This document shows positions 5,577 to 5,714 of a stretch of 5,714 bases of DNA, piece after piece. The position numbers were made by a program, and so were the translations under genes. The notes beneath the pieces are model-generated. The model was not told the origin of the DNA. It saw nothing but the letters and a program-made list of their open reading frames with translations, and did not search any database. The number at the start of each line of letters is the position of its first letter. Positions within the stretch are counted from its first letter, which is position 1. The DNA comes from Pseudomonadota bacterium. Lineage in GTDB: Bacteria > Pseudomonadota > Gammaproteobacteria > Steroidobacterales > Rariloculaceae. Location: the NCBI GenBank assembly GCA_009843005.1, contig VYEH01000398.1, positions 1 through 5,714 on the forward strand, read 5' to 3'.

Positions 5577-5605
5577 AGCATAGCGGTACCGTCGTCCCGT
5601 GTCAT
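5577..5605 (-). promoter_or_regulatory. Candidate sigma70 promoter of cutA and the redox pair
   Basis: On the minus strand ATGACA (5605-5600, 5 of 6 to TTGACA), a 17-bp spacer and TATGCT (5582-5577, 4 of 6 to TATAAT). Transcription would start near 5570, leaving a leader of about 35 bases before the cutA ATG. It is divergent from the groES promoter. Inference from sequence only. Confidence 0.45.
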
Positions 5606-5653
5606 TGATCAGTTAACTCGGTGGGTTTTTTTTCACGGCACGGGCAATTGGGT

Positions 5654-5682
5654 CTTTAAATCCTGCAATTCGTCCCTATCAT
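5654..5682 (+). promoter_or_regulatory. Candidate heat-shock promoter of groES (gene lies beyond the window)
   Basis: On the plus strand CTTTAAA (5654-5660) and CCCTATCAT (5674-5682) with a 13-base spacer resemble the sigma32 boxes CTTGAAA and CCCCATnT. The same bases can be read as sigma70 boxes: TTTAAA (5655-5660), a 16-bp spacer, and TATCAT (5677-5682, 5 of 6). The -10 abuts CIRCE, so transcription would start inside the operator, as in known CIRCE-controlled groE promoters. No groES coding sequence is inside the window. Confidence 0.6.
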
Positions 5683-5708
5683 TAGCACTCGTTTCGGCCG
5701 AGTGCTAA
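5682..5708. promoter_or_regulatory. CIRCE operator (HrcA binding site)
   Basis: TTAGCACTC (5682-5690), nine bases, then GAGTGCTAA (5700-5708): the inverted repeat matches the CIRCE consensus TTAGCACTC-N9-GAGTGCTAA at every position. CIRCE is bound by the repressor HrcA and is found upstream of groES-groEL and sometimes dnaK/hrcA operons. Together with the promoter just upstream and the cutA synteny, it points to groES immediately to the right. hrcA itself is not in the window. Confidence 0.95.
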
Positions 5709-5714
5709 CAAGTG

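Noticed and set aside
5596..5644. T8 tract (5626-5633) with flanking CCCGTG/CACGGG as a terminator
   Set aside because: The arms are 37 bases apart with the T-tract inside the loop, so it is not an intrinsic terminator. It lies between two divergent promoters and may simply be an AT-rich spacer or UP-like element.

Overview
The window is a GC-rich chromosomal segment from a bacterium. It is most likely a gammaproteobacterium outside the enterics (a Chromatiales- or Xanthomonadales-like lineage would fit), but no rRNA or other decisive marker is present. The evidence is gene order and protein similarity recalled from known families: cutA-dsbD next to groESL, aroQ-accB-accC, and fis-purH are all gammaproteobacterial arrangements. 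A perfect CIRCE element implies an HrcA repressor, which enterics lack. The window is densely packed housekeeping DNA. I see no CRISPR array, insertion sequence, phage gene, tRNA or rRNA.

All eight genes lie on the minus strand, so transcription runs from high to low coordinates. At the right edge (5536-5714) is a divergent control region. On the plus strand it holds a heat-shock-type promoter followed directly by CIRCE, almost certainly the leader of a groES-groEL operon just outside the window. On the minus strand a sigma70-like promoter faces into cutA. The first minus-strand cluster is cutA, a stand-alone DsbD N-terminal domain protein, and a TlpA/ResA-like membrane-anchored thioredoxin. 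These three are packed with a 13-base gap and an 8-base overlap. The pair of periplasmic redox proteins sits where many relatives carry one full-length DsbD.

A 130-base AT-rich gap (4024-4153) carries a candidate promoter, three tandem ~10-bp repeats and an inverted repeat. It leads into aroQ, accB and accC: type II dehydroquinase of the shikimate pathway, followed by the biotin carrier and biotin carboxylase of acetyl-CoA carboxylase. A second gap of 162 bases (1574-1735) carries a candidate extended -10 promoter for fis and purH, which overlap by four bases. prmA and dusB, which usually stand between accC and fis, are absent.

The least ordinary points are: purH stops at an in-frame TAA at bases 9-11 while the conserved protein motif continues across it; DsbD is reduced to its alpha domain; repeats overlie the candidate aroQ-accBC promoter; and the groES promoter looks doubly controlled (sigma32-like boxes plus CIRCE). 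I did not find a convincing new multi-gene system.
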